Part shown: positions 37,459 to 47,049 of the stretch, in pieces
Numbering within the stretch: position 1 is the stretch's first letter
Layout of the letters: every line of letters starts with the position of its first letter
DNA from: Paucihalobacter ruber
GTDB lineage: Bacteria; Bacteroidota; Bacteroidia; Flavobacteriales; Flavobacteriaceae
Direction: 5' to 3'
NCBI RefSeq assembly: GCF_006494535.1
Contig: NZ_VHIQ01000008.1
Location: 107,534-171,533 of the forward strand
Length of the DNA: 64,000 bases
The notes under the pieces: generated by a model
The model's input: only the letters and a program-made list of their open reading frames with translations
What the model was told of the DNA's origin: nothing
Databases searched by the model: none
Translations under genes and position numbers: made by a program

Positions 37459-40041
37459 ATGAACACACACACAATTTTTAGTCGGTTAATATTGTTAACT
37501 TTTGTTGCAATTTTACTCTTACCGCAAGACGCTTTTTCGCAAAAAAAGAGTAAAAAGAAAAAAGATGCTGCCACTGAAGTAGCTGCGCCTAAAAAACCTG
37601 AAGGGAAAAGCATTTCTGAACTGGTTAAAAAACACGATAAAATTGAAGGCCTTTTTACTATTTATCAAGACACCGTTAGCGGCAGCCTCCAAATTTTAAT
37701 CTCTGAGGATCATTTAGGTAAAGAATTTATTCACTTTCACCAAATTGCCGACGGCGTTTTAGATGCGGGCGCGTTTAGAGGTTCTTATCGCGGCTCCAGA
37801 ATTTTTAAGGTCGAAAAATATTTCGATAAAATTGAATTCATATTGCAAAACACCTCGTTTTATTTTGATCCTGAAAATCCTATTTCTAGAGCAAAAGAAG
37901 CCAATACCAGTGGCGGTATTATTGCGAGCTTAAAAATTGAAGCGCATGACAAAGACAAAGGTTTGTATCTATTAAAAGCCGATGATTTATTTACTCAGGA
38001 AACTTTCGCGCAAATCAAACCACCAAGATTCCCCGGGGCTTCTCCGGTATCATTTAGTTTGGGTAACCTTGATAAAAACAAAACAAAGGTTAATGCCATA
38101 CGAAACTATCCTGAAAATACAGATGTTGCTATTGAATATGTTTATTCAAGTCCGTCTGTTCTAAACGGTGGTTCTAATGCTGTTACCGATGGCAGAAATG
38201 TAAGTATTAAAGTATATCACAGCTTGATTTCAATGCCTGAAGACGATTATCAGCCTTTGTTAGACGATCCGAGAGTGGGTTATTTTACCACACAGGTAAC
38301 TGATCAAACAGCCACCAATTCAGTACCTTATCGGGATTTGGTACATCGTTGGAAGTTGGTAAAAAAAGATCCTGATGCCGCTATTTCAGAACCGGTTGAA
38401 CCTATTGTTTGGTGGATGGAAAACACCACGCCTTTAGAGTGGAGAGAAACCATAAAAAATGCTGTTTTAGAGTGGAATAAAGCCTTTGAAAAAGCCGGAT
38501 TTAGAAATGCGGTAGTCGTTAACATGCAACCCGATGATGCCGACTGGGATGCTGGCGACATTAGATATAATGTATTGCGCTGGACCTCATCACCGCAAGC
38601 ACCTTTTGGAGGTTACGGACCTTCTTTTGTAAACCCAAGAACCGGACAGATTTTAGGTGCTGATATTATGTTAGAATTTGTGCATTTTACCAACAGAGTT
38701 TTATATGATAAACTCTTTGATTTAAGTACAAGCGCAAGCTATGAAAACGATTTTGAAAGTAACAGCGAACATGCCTTCTGCTCGGCAGGACATATTATGC
38801 ATGAGAATACCATGTTTGGCCAAGCTTTATTGGCTGTTGCAAGCAACAACGACCTCGAAATGGAGCGCATGAAAAAAGAAGCCATGATAGCCTTATTAAT
38901 GCACGAAGTTGGCCATACCTTGGGCTTAAATCACAACATGAAAGCGAGTCAGGTTTATAGCATAGAGCAATTGTCTGATCCTAATTTTATTGAAGGTAAA
39001 GCCTTGACCGGATCGGTAATGGATTATGCAGATATTAATATTACCAGAGACCGAAGTAAACAAGGTCAATATTATGATACATCGGTTGGACCGTATGATG
39101 TTTGGGCTATTCAATTTGGTTATACACCATTTAAAAGCGAGACCGAAAAAGAATCCTTGCTAAGTCAATCAACCAAACCAGAATTAATTTTTGGAAATGA
39201 TGCTGATGACATGCGTTCTCCCGGTAAAGCCATAGATCCTAGGGTTATGGTTGGTGACCTTTCTAGTGACGCTATAGGCTATGCCATAGAACGTATTAAA
39301 ACAGTCAACGATTATTTACCGACAGTTAAAGATAAATTCTCAAATGACGGAGAATCCTATCAGGAATTAAGACGTGTTTACTATTTATTAACCGGGCAAT
39401 ACGCCAATGCTACTAACGTTATCTCAAGATATATCGGCGGTGTTTATGTTGACCGGGCCATGGTTGGTCAGGAAGGCGCCACTCAACCGTATACACCTGT
39501 TAGTTTGGTGGACCAGAAACGCGCTATGGCAGCATTAAGCAATTACGCGTTTTCTCCAGATGCCTACAAAACTCCGAGCGATTTGTATAACTACCTGGCA
39601 ATGCAAAGACGTGGATTTAATTTCTCGTCCGGAACAGAAGACCCAAAAATTCACGATCAGGTTTTAAACTATCAAAAAAATGTATTAAATCATTTGTTAC
39701 ATCCAAATACGGTTCAAAGAATATCAGATTCTGAGCTATATGGCAATCAGTATAGTTTAAGCGACTTTATGACAGACTTGAATACAGCTATTTTTAAAGC
39801 TGACATTTCAGGTAATGTGAATTCTTTCCGTCAAAACTTACAGGTTGAATATACAACAATGCTAATTGGAGCCCTTACAGGAAATCAGGCATCACGTTAC
39901 TCTAACGCAGCGAAATCAATGTGTTTATACAATTTAAACAATATTAAGTCAATGCTTAATACCACAGGAAATGTGTCTTCAAGAGCTCATAAACAGCATT
40001 TAAGAACATTAATTGATAACGCCCTAAAGGAAATTAAGTAA
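37459..40041 (+). CDS. Large exported zinc-dependent metalloprotease (DUF5117/DUF5118 type)
   Basis: An 860-residue exported protease. A signal peptide ends near residue 28 (LLPQDAFSQ) and is followed by a lysine-rich stretch. The N-terminal region (about 45-210) fits DUF5118/DUF5117, and the catalytic domain contains the metzincin-like zinc motif HEVGHTLGLNH near residue 485, with a downstream SVMDYAD that may act as the Met-turn. The C-terminal 250 residues are helical. Such proteins are widespread in Bacteroidota, often as single genes. It has no type IX C-terminal domain, so it is likely periplasmic. Substrate unknown. Confidence 0.88.
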   Translation: MNTHTIFSRLILLTFVAILLLPQDAFSQKKSKKKKDAATEVAAPKKPEGKSISELVKKHDKIEGLFTIYQDTVSGSLQILISEDHLGKEFIHFHQIADGVLDAGAFRGSYRGSRIFKVEKYFDKIEFILQNTSFYFDPENPISRAKEANTSGGIIASLKIEAHDKDKGLYLLKADDLFTQETFAQIKPPRFPGASPVSFSLGNLDKNKTKVNAIRNYPENTDVAIEYVYSSPSVLNGGSNAVTDGRNVSIKVYHSLISMPEDDYQPLLDDPRVGYFTTQVTDQTATNSVPYRDLVHRWKLVKKDPDAAISEPVEPIVWWMENTTPLEWRETIKNAVLEWNKAFEKAGFRNAVVVNMQPDDADWDAGDIRYNVLRWTSSPQAPFGGYGPSFVNPRTGQILGADIMLEFVHFTNRVLYDKLFDLSTSASYENDFESNSEHAFCSAGHIMHENTMFGQALLAVASNNDLEMERMKKEAMIALLMHEVGHTLGLNHNMKASQVYSIEQLSDPNFIEGKALTGSVMDYADINITRDRSKQGQYYDTSVGPYDVWAIQFGYTPFKSETEKESLLSQSTKPELIFGNDADDMRSPGKAIDPRVMVGDLSSDAIGYAIERIKTVNDYLPTVKDKFSNDGESYQELRRVYYLLTGQYANATNVISRYIGGVYVDRAMVGQEGATQPYTPVSLVDQKRAMAALSNYAFSPDAYKTPSDLYNYLAMQRRGFNFSSGTEDPKIHDQVLNYQKNVLNHLLHPNTVQRISDSELYGNQYSLSDFMTDLNTAIFKADISGNVNSFRQNLQVEYTTMLIGALTGNQASRYSNAAKSMCLYNLNNIKSMLNTTGNVSSRAHKQHLRTLIDNALKEIK

Positions 40042-40066
40042 TCAATTATCCGAATAAAAATAAAAA

Positions 40067-40098
40067 AGAGGTTGCCTAATGGTAACCTCTTTTATTTT
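40067..40098. terminator. Bidirectional terminator
   Basis: Stem AGAGGTTGCC (40067-40076) / GGTAACCTCT (40081-40090) with one G-T pair and loop TAAT, flanked by A and T runs. It serves the metalloprotease gene and may also serve the convergent acyltransferase operon. Confidence 0.85.
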
Positions 40099-40181
40099 AG
40101 TGTTTCTTTTTAGGGACTTAGGGCTTAAGTTTACTTTATGTTTCACTATCTCCTAATAAATGTCAAATATGATGCCAAAGT

Positions 40182-40730
40182 CTAAGAATATTCAGGTATT
40201 TTTCCCTTAACATCTTTGTAAAAATTCCTTATAAATTTAAAATCGGCTTCTTGATTATCGGTTGGATAAAAAGGCGCTGATATGTTGTTTTGCTTGTACT
40301 CAAAATCGAGCGTAAACATAATTATTGGCACATTGGCCTGCTTAGCTATATGATAAAATCCGGTACGCCATTTGTCTACTTTTTTTCTTGTACCTTCAGG
40401 CGCCAAAGTAAGCCTAAATTCGTCCCTTTCATTAAAAATATCCACTATAGAACTTACCAAATCTTGGCGTTCTTTTCGGTTAACCGGTACGCCACCAATA
40501 GACCTGAAATAATAACCAAATGGCCATTTAAACAACTCGGCTTTACCAATAAAATTGGTTTTAACACCCAATATTTTTCTTAGCAATAAACCTATATAAA
40601 AGTCGTGCCAACTGGTGTGCGGTGCAGCGATGATAACTGCCTTTTTAATAGTATCTTTCGAAAAGTTTGTATTGCCAACTATTTTCCAACCTAAAATTTT
40701 AAAATAGATAAATCTAGCCAACCATCTCAT
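40182..40730 (-). CDS. 1-acylglycerol-3-phosphate acyltransferase-like protein
   Basis: A 182-residue acyltransferase of the PlsC family. The catalytic HX4D motif is HTSWHD (near residues 38-43) and the substrate motif is APEGTR (near 108-113). It is shorter than typical PlsC (about 240) and resembles the small flavobacterial proteins annotated as glycerol acyltransferases. It is the last gene of a tight operon after kdnB, with 1 base between. That context suggests work on an envelope lipid, perhaps the lipopolysaccharide, but the acceptor cannot be told. Confidence 0.85.
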   Translation of the reverse strand: MRWLARFIYFKILGWKIVGNTNFSKDTIKKAVIIAAPHTSWHDFYIGLLLRKILGVKTNFIGKAELFKWPFGYYFRSIGGVPVNRKERQDLVSSIVDIFNERDEFRLTLAPEGTRKKVDKWRTGFYHIAKQANVPIIMFTLDFEYKQNNISAPFYPTDNQEADFKFIRNFYKDVKGKIPEYS

Positions 40731-40731
40731 A

Positions 40732-41814
40732 TTACATTAATTGGTATAATGACTTTAGTTTTTTAGGTGTCATGATTTGATCCCATTTTTTACCCAATGC
40801 GTTTTCCCAGAGCGGCTTTAAACTTAAAGCAACCTTAATCATAATATCATATTCTTCATCGGTGAGATTGGCGCAAATATTTTTTGGCAACTGAATGTTA
40901 TTAAGTTGTTTCATTTCTTTAAAAAGCGCCACACCTTCAGGATAAAATTCTTCCAAATGATCAAAAACAATACAATTTCCAACGCCGTGTTTAACGCCGA
41001 GTAAAAATGAAAGTCCGTAACTCATTGCGTGTGCTACACCTACCTGAGAGTAAGCAATACTCATACCGCCATGCCATGATGCCATCATGAGTTGTTCTTG
41101 CTTTTCTTCTTCAGAAAAACTAGTATCCAAAAACACATTTTTACAAAGCTCCAGTGCTTTTTCACCATAACTTTTACTAAAAGCATTTAAATAAGTGCCT
41201 TGAAGCGATTCTATACAATGAATATAGCAATCCATACCAGTATAAAACCATTGTTGTTTAGGAACATCTTTTGTTAAATCAGGATCTAAAATAACCTGAT
41301 CAAAAGGTGTGTAATCTGAATTGATGCCCAATTTCTTTTCAGGACCGGTTAAAACCGTAGTTCTCGACACTTCAGCACCGGTACCTGATATGGTTGGAAT
41401 ACCCACGTGGTAAACGGCGGGATTTTTTACCAAGTCCCAACCTTGGTAATCTTTGGCTTCGCCTTCATTGGTGAGCATGATTGATACGGCCTTCGACAAG
41501 TCTAACAATGTGCCGCCGCCAATACCTATAATTCCTGATGGTTTATCTTGATGACTTAATATGATTTGTTCAACCAATTCATCAACCTGAGAGGTTTTGG
41601 GTTCTTCGTTTGCAGAGATATAGATAATTTCATCGTTGTAAGACAAGGGGATTCTTGATGTAAGCCAAGAATTTCCTTTAAAAACTTCGTCAACAAGATA
41701 GATAAATGGTGCTTTGGTATTGACGCGTTTGCTTTCAACGATTTCGGGTAATTGATTGAAGCTGCCACGTCCGTAAACAACTCTGGAAACCATTGGATAA
41801 TTTTTAAAACTCAT
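40732..41814 (-). CDS. kdnB: KdnB-like 3-deoxy-D-manno-octulosonate 8-oxidase (iron-containing alcohol dehydrogenase)
   Basis: A 360-residue iron-containing alcohol dehydrogenase. Its sequence closely follows what I know of KdnB of Shewanella, which oxidises carbon 8 of Kdo so that the aminotransferase KdnA can make 8-amino-Kdo. Shared segments include MSFKN, GRGSF, GIPTISGTGAEVSRT, LGINSDYTPFDQ, QWFYTGMDCYIHC and HHG/KHGVGNC. Metal ligands include the aspartate and histidine of MDCYIHC and histidines further on. It lies in one operon with kdsB, which supports the lipopolysaccharide role. kdnA is not adjacent and not in the window. Confidence 0.85.
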   Translation of the reverse strand: MSFKNYPMVSRVVYGRGSFNQLPEIVESKRVNTKAPFIYLVDEVFKGNSWLTSRIPLSYNDEIIYISANEEPKTSQVDELVEQIILSHQDKPSGIIGIGGGTLLDLSKAVSIMLTNEGEAKDYQGWDLVKNPAVYHVGIPTISGTGAEVSRTTVLTGPEKKLGINSDYTPFDQVILDPDLTKDVPKQQWFYTGMDCYIHCIESLQGTYLNAFSKSYGEKALELCKNVFLDTSFSEEEKQEQLMMASWHGGMSIAYSQVGVAHAMSYGLSFLLGVKHGVGNCIVFDHLEEFYPEGVALFKEMKQLNNIQLPKNICANLTDEEYDIMIKVALSLKPLWENALGKKWDQIMTPKKLKSLYQLM

Positions 41815-41854
41815 CTATATATTTTTATTTAGCACTTACAATGGCTGTTTTAAA

Positions 41855-42559
41855 TTAATTTAATAACGGAATTACTTCCTTTAAAGAATTTAAAGTAAAA
41901 AATGCCTTGCCGTTAGTTTCCTGTTCGGTTACCTGTTCATGCAACCAAGTGGTATGAAACGGAATATGAATGGCATTTCCTTTTAGTTCTACTATTGGCA
42001 ATATATCTGACTTCAGCGAATTTCCTATCATTAAAAACTCTGAAGGCTTAATATCCAAATGGTTTAATAAGGCCGAGTAGTTTTCGGTTTGTTTATCGCT
42101 TAGCACTTCGATATGATGAAAATAATGCGATAAATTAGATTTTTCAAGCTTTCGTTCCTGATCAAGCAAGTCGCCTTTGGTCACTAAAATCAACTTATAT
42201 TTATGCTCTAATGCTTCTAGAACTTCTTTAACACCGTCGAGCAATTCAACAGGTTTGTCGAGCATTTCTTTTCCAATATTAATAATGTCTTCTATTACCT
42301 TATTGCTAACGGTATAGTTTGATAACTGCAAGGCCATTTCAACCATACTCAAAACAAATCCTTTGATACCATAACCGTAGAGTGGCAGATTTTTTATTTC
42401 AAGTTGAAATAATTCCTGATCAATTTTATTAGGCGTTTCAAATTGCGACAACATATGCGCAAACCTCGATTCTGCCTCTCTAAAATAAGTTTCGTTAACC
42501 CATAAGGTATCATCGGCATCAAAACCTATTACTTTAATATGTTTTAAATTGGCTGCCAA
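41855..42559 (-). CDS. HAD-family phosphatase
   Basis: A 234-residue hydrolase of the haloacid dehalogenase superfamily. Motif I is GFDADDTLW (residues 12-20) with nucleophile D14 and acid D16. Motif II is LVTKGD, and motifs III/IV are K in the region ERKLEKSN and MIGNSLKSDILP. A helical cap is inserted after motif I. It begins immediately after kdsB and lies 40 bases before kdnB. The position suggests a sugar phosphate or nucleotide of Kdo metabolism as substrate, though this is inference; it is longer than the usual KdsC (about 170). Confidence 0.85.
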   Translation of the reverse strand: MAANLKHIKVIGFDADDTLWVNETYFREAESRFAHMLSQFETPNKIDQELFQLEIKNLPLYGYGIKGFVLSMVEMALQLSNYTVSNKVIEDIINIGKEMLDKPVELLDGVKEVLEALEHKYKLILVTKGDLLDQERKLEKSNLSHYFHHIEVLSDKQTENYSALLNHLDIKPSEFLMIGNSLKSDILPIVELKGNAIHIPFHTTWLHEQVTEQETNGKAFFTLNSLKEVIPLLN

Positions 42560-43297
42560 TTATTTTAAATTTTTAATTAGTTGTTTAGCGCGTTCTAAAT
42601 CTTGTGGTGTATCTATTTCAACACCTTCAACAGTAGTTTCAACCATTTTTATGCGCTTGCCATATTCCAGGTATCTGATACATTCAATTTTTTCGGTGGC
42701 TTCTAAAAATTGCATTGGTAAATTATAAAAATCTAATAAGGCTTGCTTTCTAAAAGCGTATATGCCTTTGTGTTTAAAATAACGCACACCGGCTTCTTTA
42801 TCACGTGGATATGGAATAGGACTTCGTGAAAAATAAAGTGCAAAATTATTTTGATCTACAATAACCTTAACTGTATTAGGATTGCTTATTTCTTCCCAAT
42901 CGTGTATTTCAACCATAAGCGAAGCTAAATCAATTTCCTTTTTGACATCTGTATTAAAAACTTCTAGAACCTTTTGAAGGCTTTCCTTTTCGGTAAAGGG
43001 TTCGTCTCCTTGAACATTAACTACAATATCAACGTCTAAATGTTCAACTGCCTCGGCTATGCGGTCGCTGCCCGATTGGTGTTCTTTTTTACTCATAATG
43101 GCTTTGCCACCATTTGAAACTATCTCCTTGTAAATAATATCACTATCGGTTACTACAAATACGTCGTCAAATAAGCCCGTGTTGATTGTAGCCTGATAAG
43201 TTCTTAAAATCACTGTTTTACCATCTAAATCCTGCATAAGTTTAGCGGGAAATCTGGAAGCACCGTAACGCGCCGGAATCATTGAAATGACTTTCAT
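42560..43297 (-). CDS. kdsB: 3-deoxy-manno-octulosonate cytidylyltransferase
   Basis: KdsB activates Kdo with CTP to give CMP-Kdo for lipopolysaccharide core assembly. The 245-residue protein has the N-terminal [14 protein letters not shown] with the CTP-binding arginine and lysine, VNVQGDEPF near residues 92-100, [10 protein letters not shown] and [13 protein letters not shown]. Length is normal. With kdnB in the same operon, its real substrate may be 8-amino-Kdo, as in Shewanella. It is the first gene of the operon and has a promoter match 37 bases upstream. Confidence 0.94.
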   Translation of the reverse strand: MKVISMIPARYGASRFPAKLMQDLDGKTVILRTYQATINTGLFDDVFVVTDSDIIYKEIVSNGGKAIMSKKEHQSGSDRIAEAVEHLDVDIVVNVQGDEPFTEKESLQKVLEVFNTDVKKEIDLASLMVEIHDWEEISNPNTVKVIVDQNNFALYFSRSPIPYPRDKEAGVRYFKHKGIYAFRKQALLDFYNLPMQFLEATEKIECIRYLEYGKRIKMVETTVEGVEIDTPQDLERAKQLIKNLK

Positions 43298-43333
43298 TTG
43301 CTGACTTTAAGGTTTATGGCTAAATATTGTTTT

Positions 43334-43341
43334 CAAAAATA
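43334..43341 (-). promoter_or_regulatory. Putative -7 element TATTTTTG for the kdsB-kdnB operon
   Basis: On the minus strand TATTTTTG matches TAnnTTTG exactly, 36 bases before the kdsB start codon, in the gap after the DUF4126 gene. Confidence 0.5.
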
Positions 43342-43358
43342 AAATAATAGTAGAACAT

Positions 43359-43925
43359 TTAGCGCTTCTTTGTAATCTTTTTATAGAGTTTAAAAATGGC
43401 ATAAAGAATAAAAATGACAAGAACAAAAGCCACTACAGGAAAAAGTATGGCAATAACCGAAAGCGAGGTAGCTATTATGTTTTCGACACTTGAGACCAAA
43501 TTATTTCCAAAACCTGCGGTTGATACTGTTGATGTTAATCTGGTAGCTCCCGATGAACTTTTAATAAGTGATGCAGTTCCACCGCCTGCTATAATGGCTA
43601 AAGTCCAAGTAAAAACCGGATTTAAATCTGTAACAGTCGATACCATAATAAGTGTTCCTGCGATAGTTGCCAATGGAATGGCAATAGAATCTAATGCATT
43701 ATCAATTAAAGGTATATAATACGAAACTATTTCTACTATGGTCGCAACACCAAACAACACAAGTGCCGTTGTGCTTCCAACCCATTGCCAGGAATCATTA
43801 AGGTCCCAAACGCCAACATAAGATGCCAGACTTAAGGCAAATAATGGCACAAATACTCTAAAACCAACCGATGCTGCCAGACCAATACCAAGGCAAATAC
43901 TTATAAATGTTTCGAAAGTTACCAT
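43359..43925 (-). CDS. DUF4126 membrane protein
   Basis: A 188-residue integral membrane protein with about five hydrophobic segments, including ISICLGIGLAASVGFRVFVPLFALSLA at the N terminus (cut by family features), TTALVLFGVATIVEIVSYYIPL, ALDSIAIPLATIAGTLI, VFTWTLAIIAGGGTASLI and VIAILFPVVAFVLVIFILYAIF at the C terminus. The arrangement SSSGATRLTSTVSTAGFGNNLVS between the last two is typical for DUF4126. Function unknown. It starts three bases after the RecD-like helicase gene, so the two share a transcript. Confidence 0.85.
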   Translation of the reverse strand: MVTFETFISICLGIGLAASVGFRVFVPLFALSLASYVGVWDLNDSWQWVGSTTALVLFGVATIVEIVSYYIPLIDNALDSIAIPLATIAGTLIMVSTVTDLNPVFTWTLAIIAGGGTASLIKSSSGATRLTSTVSTAGFGNNLVSSVENIIATSLSVIAILFPVVAFVLVIFILYAIFKLYKKITKKR

Positions 43926-43928
43926 AAG

Positions 43929-45356
43929 CTAAACTTGAAAAAAATCATCTTTAAAACCAATTAAATATAACTGTTCTTTTGCTCTGGTGCAAGCGGTATA
44001 CAACCAGCGAATGTAATCTTTATCGACACCATTGGCCAAATAAGGCTGTTCTACAAAAACCGTATGCCATTGACCACCTTGAGATTTATGACAGGTAATT
44101 GCATACGAAAATTTAACTTGCAAAGCATTAAAGTATTTGTTGTTTTTAACACCCATAAACCTCTTATAATTAGAGCTTTCATTAGCGTAATCTAAAGCAA
44201 CCTCATTGTAAAGTTTGTTGCCGTCTTCGTAAGAAAGCGATGGAGTTTCGGCGTCTATTGTATCTAAAAGTAATACGGTTTCAAACGGCTTCATCCTTGG
44301 GTAATCAACCATTCGTACTTTCACTTCGGCAAATTTAAATCCGTACAATTCTTTAAAATTGAAAATTTCAAGTACTTCAATAATATCGCCGTTGGCTATG
44401 AAACCGGCTTCTGATGAAGGACTCACCCAAAAGTAATTGTTTTTAACTACCATCAAGTAATCGCCCGAGCTCAATTCATCTTCATTAAGTAAAATTCGGC
44501 TTCTAATTTGTTTATTGTACAAGTTGGCACGTTTATTACTGCGAACAATCATAGCGGTTTCTTCATAACCATTATTGCTATAGGCATCGTTGATGGCATC
44601 CATAATTTCGTAACCATCAATTAATCGCACCATGTCTTTAAATCCGCTTAGGTTGAATTTAAAATCAAAATCTTCAAATGCCAGCGCTTCTCTTAAAATT
44701 GTGGCATTTTCTAAAATTCCGGAATTCAGTTGTTGCCTAACTACTTCGTCTAATTCAACCGTTTCAACTTCTTTATTATAATTAAGACTCAATTTATCTT
44801 GGTCTAATGCCGGACTCAAATCAGAATTAACCGGTGGCAACTGAGCTGTATCGCCTATAAAAACCAATTTACATTGAAAACCTGAGTATACATACTGTAT
44901 AAGGTCATCTAATAGTGATCCATTTTCAAAAAACTTGGACTCGGCCGGCGTATCGGGAATCATAGAAGCCTCATCTACGATAAAAATGGTATTGCGATGC
45001 TTATTGGGCTGCATCACAAATTTTACGCCTCCACTTTTTTCTTTTTTAGGAAAATAAATACGTTTGTGAATGGTAAATGCTTCCATACCTGCGTAATTAG
45101 AAATTACTTTGGCGGCCCTACCGGTTGGCGCTAATAACACGGCGCTTTTTTTTGCTTTCCATAAATTTGAAACAAATGTGGCTATAATACTTGTTTTTCC
45201 TGTACCTGCGTATCCTTTGAGAACTAATATTTTATTGTTGGTTTTAGTGAAAATAAAGTTTGAAAACATCCGTAAAGCGGCGTCTTGTTTTCCAGTGGTT
45301 TCAAAAGGAAATGTTTTTTTTAGTTCTAAATAATATTGTGTAGGTTCTGTAATCAT
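43929..45356 (-). CDS. RecD-like ATP-dependent DNA helicase (Dda/RecD2 type)
   Basis: A 475-residue superfamily 1B helicase. Walker A is GYAGTGKT at residues 48-55, Walker B is IFIVDEASM, motif III is VFIGDTAQLPPV, and the C-terminal UvrD_C_2-type motifs are SYAITCHKSQGGQW and YTACTRAKEQLYLIGF. There are no RecB or RecC partners nearby, and no long N-terminal extension as in RecD2, so it is more like Dda. Such helicases act in 5' to 3' unwinding and replication restart. DUF4126 follows three bases after. Confidence 0.9.
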   Translation of the reverse strand: MITEPTQYYLELKKTFPFETTGKQDAALRMFSNFIFTKTNNKILVLKGYAGTGKTSIIATFVSNLWKAKKSAVLLAPTGRAAKVISNYAGMEAFTIHKRIYFPKKEKSGGVKFVMQPNKHRNTIFIVDEASMIPDTPAESKFFENGSLLDDLIQYVYSGFQCKLVFIGDTAQLPPVNSDLSPALDQDKLSLNYNKEVETVELDEVVRQQLNSGILENATILREALAFEDFDFKFNLSGFKDMVRLIDGYEIMDAINDAYSNNGYEETAMIVRSNKRANLYNKQIRSRILLNEDELSSGDYLMVVKNNYFWVSPSSEAGFIANGDIIEVLEIFNFKELYGFKFAEVKVRMVDYPRMKPFETVLLLDTIDAETPSLSYEDGNKLYNEVALDYANESSNYKRFMGVKNNKYFNALQVKFSYAITCHKSQGGQWHTVFVEQPYLANGVDKDYIRWLYTACTRAKEQLYLIGFKDDFFQV

Positions 45357-45474
45357 AAAAATTGAATGAAAAGCAAGATACTATTAAATAGTTAATTAAG
45401 ATGAATATAATTTGAGCTACTTTATTTTTTCTAGGTTTTTTATTTCAATGGTTTTCACGAACGAAAAAAAATTG

Positions 45475-45482
45475 TAGATTTG
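45475..45482 (+). promoter_or_regulatory. Putative -7 element TAGATTTG
   Basis: TAGATTTG matches TAnnTTTG exactly, 33 bases before the gene at 45516. TTTTC at 45452-45456 is at a suitable distance for a weak -33 box. Confidence 0.45.
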
Positions 45483-45515
45483 TCACTATCCTAATGATAA
45501 TCTAAAAAAATAAAC

Positions 45516-46244
45516 ATGTTAAATATTATTATTGCCGTAGTTGCCGTAGTGTTATTAACCATTGGCATAGTATGGGTTATTGACAAATTTTTACCTAAAA
45601 AAGCAAAACCATTTTTAATTATTGCCCTATGGGTATTAATTGCCTTCCTGGGGTACAAAACTTTTATGTCTGTTTATGGAGAAATAGAGTTTAACAAACT
45701 TAAAGAAAGACGTTACGTTAAGGTTATTGAAAAGTTAATTGACGTGAGAAACGCACAGGTAGCGCATAAAGTAGTAACCGGAAAGTTCACCGATAATTTT
45801 GACAATCTTGTAAAATTTATTGACACTGCTCAATATACCATTACCCAACGAAGAGATACCACGGTTGTAGATGCAGAACTTACTAAGCGATATGGAGGTG
45901 TTGAAACCACCAGAACCTATGTTGTAGTTGATACGCTTGGATCTGTCTCGGTTAAGGATTCTTTATTTAAAACGAGTGACCGTTATAAAACCATGATGAA
46001 TGTGCCTTTCGCACCTGAAGGAACCAAATTTAATTTACAGTCAGGCTTGCTTGAAGGTATTCCAGTTTTTGAGGCGTCAATTGAAAAGAAAAAAATCTTA
46101 CATGATCAAGATCCATATCTCATTAAAAAAGAAGAACAAGTAGTTTCAGTTGATGGGGTTAATGGTCCAACACTAAAAGTAGGTTCTATGGATGAAGTTA
46201 ATACCAATGGTAACTGGCCTAAAAACTACTCAAAAGAACAGTAA
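45516..46244 (+). CDS. Membrane-anchored protein of unknown function
   Basis: A 242-residue protein with two N-terminal membrane segments (about residues 3-25, NIIIAVVAVVLLTIGIVWVI, and 33-53, FLIIALWVLIAFLGYKTF). A soluble domain of about 185 residues follows, with helical KERRYVKVIEKLIDVRNAQVAHK and a region with many threonines. I do not recognise a domain, though I believe the gene is conserved in Flavobacteriaceae beside DUF3822 and rsmD. It has its own promoter match and its stop is directly followed by the TTG start of the next gene. Confidence 0.75.
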   Translation: MLNIIIAVVAVVLLTIGIVWVIDKFLPKKAKPFLIIALWVLIAFLGYKTFMSVYGEIEFNKLKERRYVKVIEKLIDVRNAQVAHKVVTGKFTDNFDNLVKFIDTAQYTITQRRDTTVVDAELTKRYGGVETTRTYVVVDTLGSVSVKDSLFKTSDRYKTMMNVPFAPEGTKFNLQSGLLEGIPVFEASIEKKKILHDQDPYLIKKEEQVVSVDGVNGPTLKVGSMDEVNTNGNWPKNYSKEQ

Positions 46245-46245
46245 T

Positions 46246-47049
46246 TTGACTACCAACTATAAAAAAGAATTGTCCATTCAGGTAAATTTGAATGGACTTT
46301 CTTTTTGTGTTTTTAACCGAAGTGAAAATAGTATTGAACATTTAAGTCTTTTTCATTTTGAGAAAAAGGAAAATCCGTCAGTTCTTCTACAAAACATTCA
46401 AAAACATTTAGCTTCAAATACAGCCTTTTCTGATAGTTTTGATCAAGTTACCTTACTCTACCAAAACGATTTAGCCACATTGGTACCATTAGAATTATTT
46501 AATCCGGCGAATGCCGCCGATTATCTAAAATTTAATAGCAAAATATTAAAGTTGGATGTTATTGAATTCGATGAAATTAGGAGTAATAAAAGCGTAATTA
46601 TTTATGTTCCACTCATGAATATCAACAACTACATTTTTGAAACTTTTGGCGAATTTACCTTTAAACACACTGCTGCTGTATTAATTGAAACCTTGTTAAA
46701 CCAAGAAAATGATGCCAATCCGAAGGTATATATCAACATGAATTTTGCACATTTTGAAATGTTGGTTTTAAAAAATCAGGGCTTGGAATTCTATAACTAT
46801 TTTGAATTTTCAAGTCCGGAAGATTTTATTTATTACGTGTTATTTACTTTTGAACAGTTAGGATTGAATCCGGAGGACATTCCGGTTTACTTTACAGGTG
46901 AAATTTCTGATGAAAGTGAATGTTACAAAATGGCATTTACCTACATAAGACATTTACATTTTTTAAATCCGAATTACAAATTTAGGTTTGATTCCAATAT
47001 TGAATCCACCCAAGCTCATCGGCATTTTACCATTTTAAACAGCTTTTAA
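46246..47049 (+). CDS. DUF3822 family protein
   Basis: A 267-residue protein of DUF3822, a family thought to have an actin/Hsp70-like (ASKHA) fold, with segments QVNLNGLSFCVFN, FHFEKKENPSVLL, VYINMNFAHFEMLVLKNQGLEFYNYFEF and FTFEQLGLNPEDIPVYFTGEI. It has no known reaction. The start is uncertain. I choose TTG at 46246, one base after the upstream stop, because the family usually starts near KKELSIQVNLNG. An ATG at 46192 would overlap the previous gene by 53 bases. Its stop TAA shares a base with the rsmD start (TAATG), so the genes are coupled. Confidence 0.72.
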   Translation: MTTNYKKELSIQVNLNGLSFCVFNRSENSIEHLSLFHFEKKENPSVLLQNIQKHLASNTAFSDSFDQVTLLYQNDLATLVPLELFNPANAADYLKFNSKILKLDVIEFDEIRSNKSVIIYVPLMNINNYIFETFGEFTFKHTAAVLIETLLNQENDANPKVYINMNFAHFEMLVLKNQGLEFYNYFEFSSPEDFIYYVLFTFEQLGLNPEDIPVYFTGEISDESECYKMAFTYIRHLHFLNPNYKFRFDSNIESTQAHRHFTILNSF

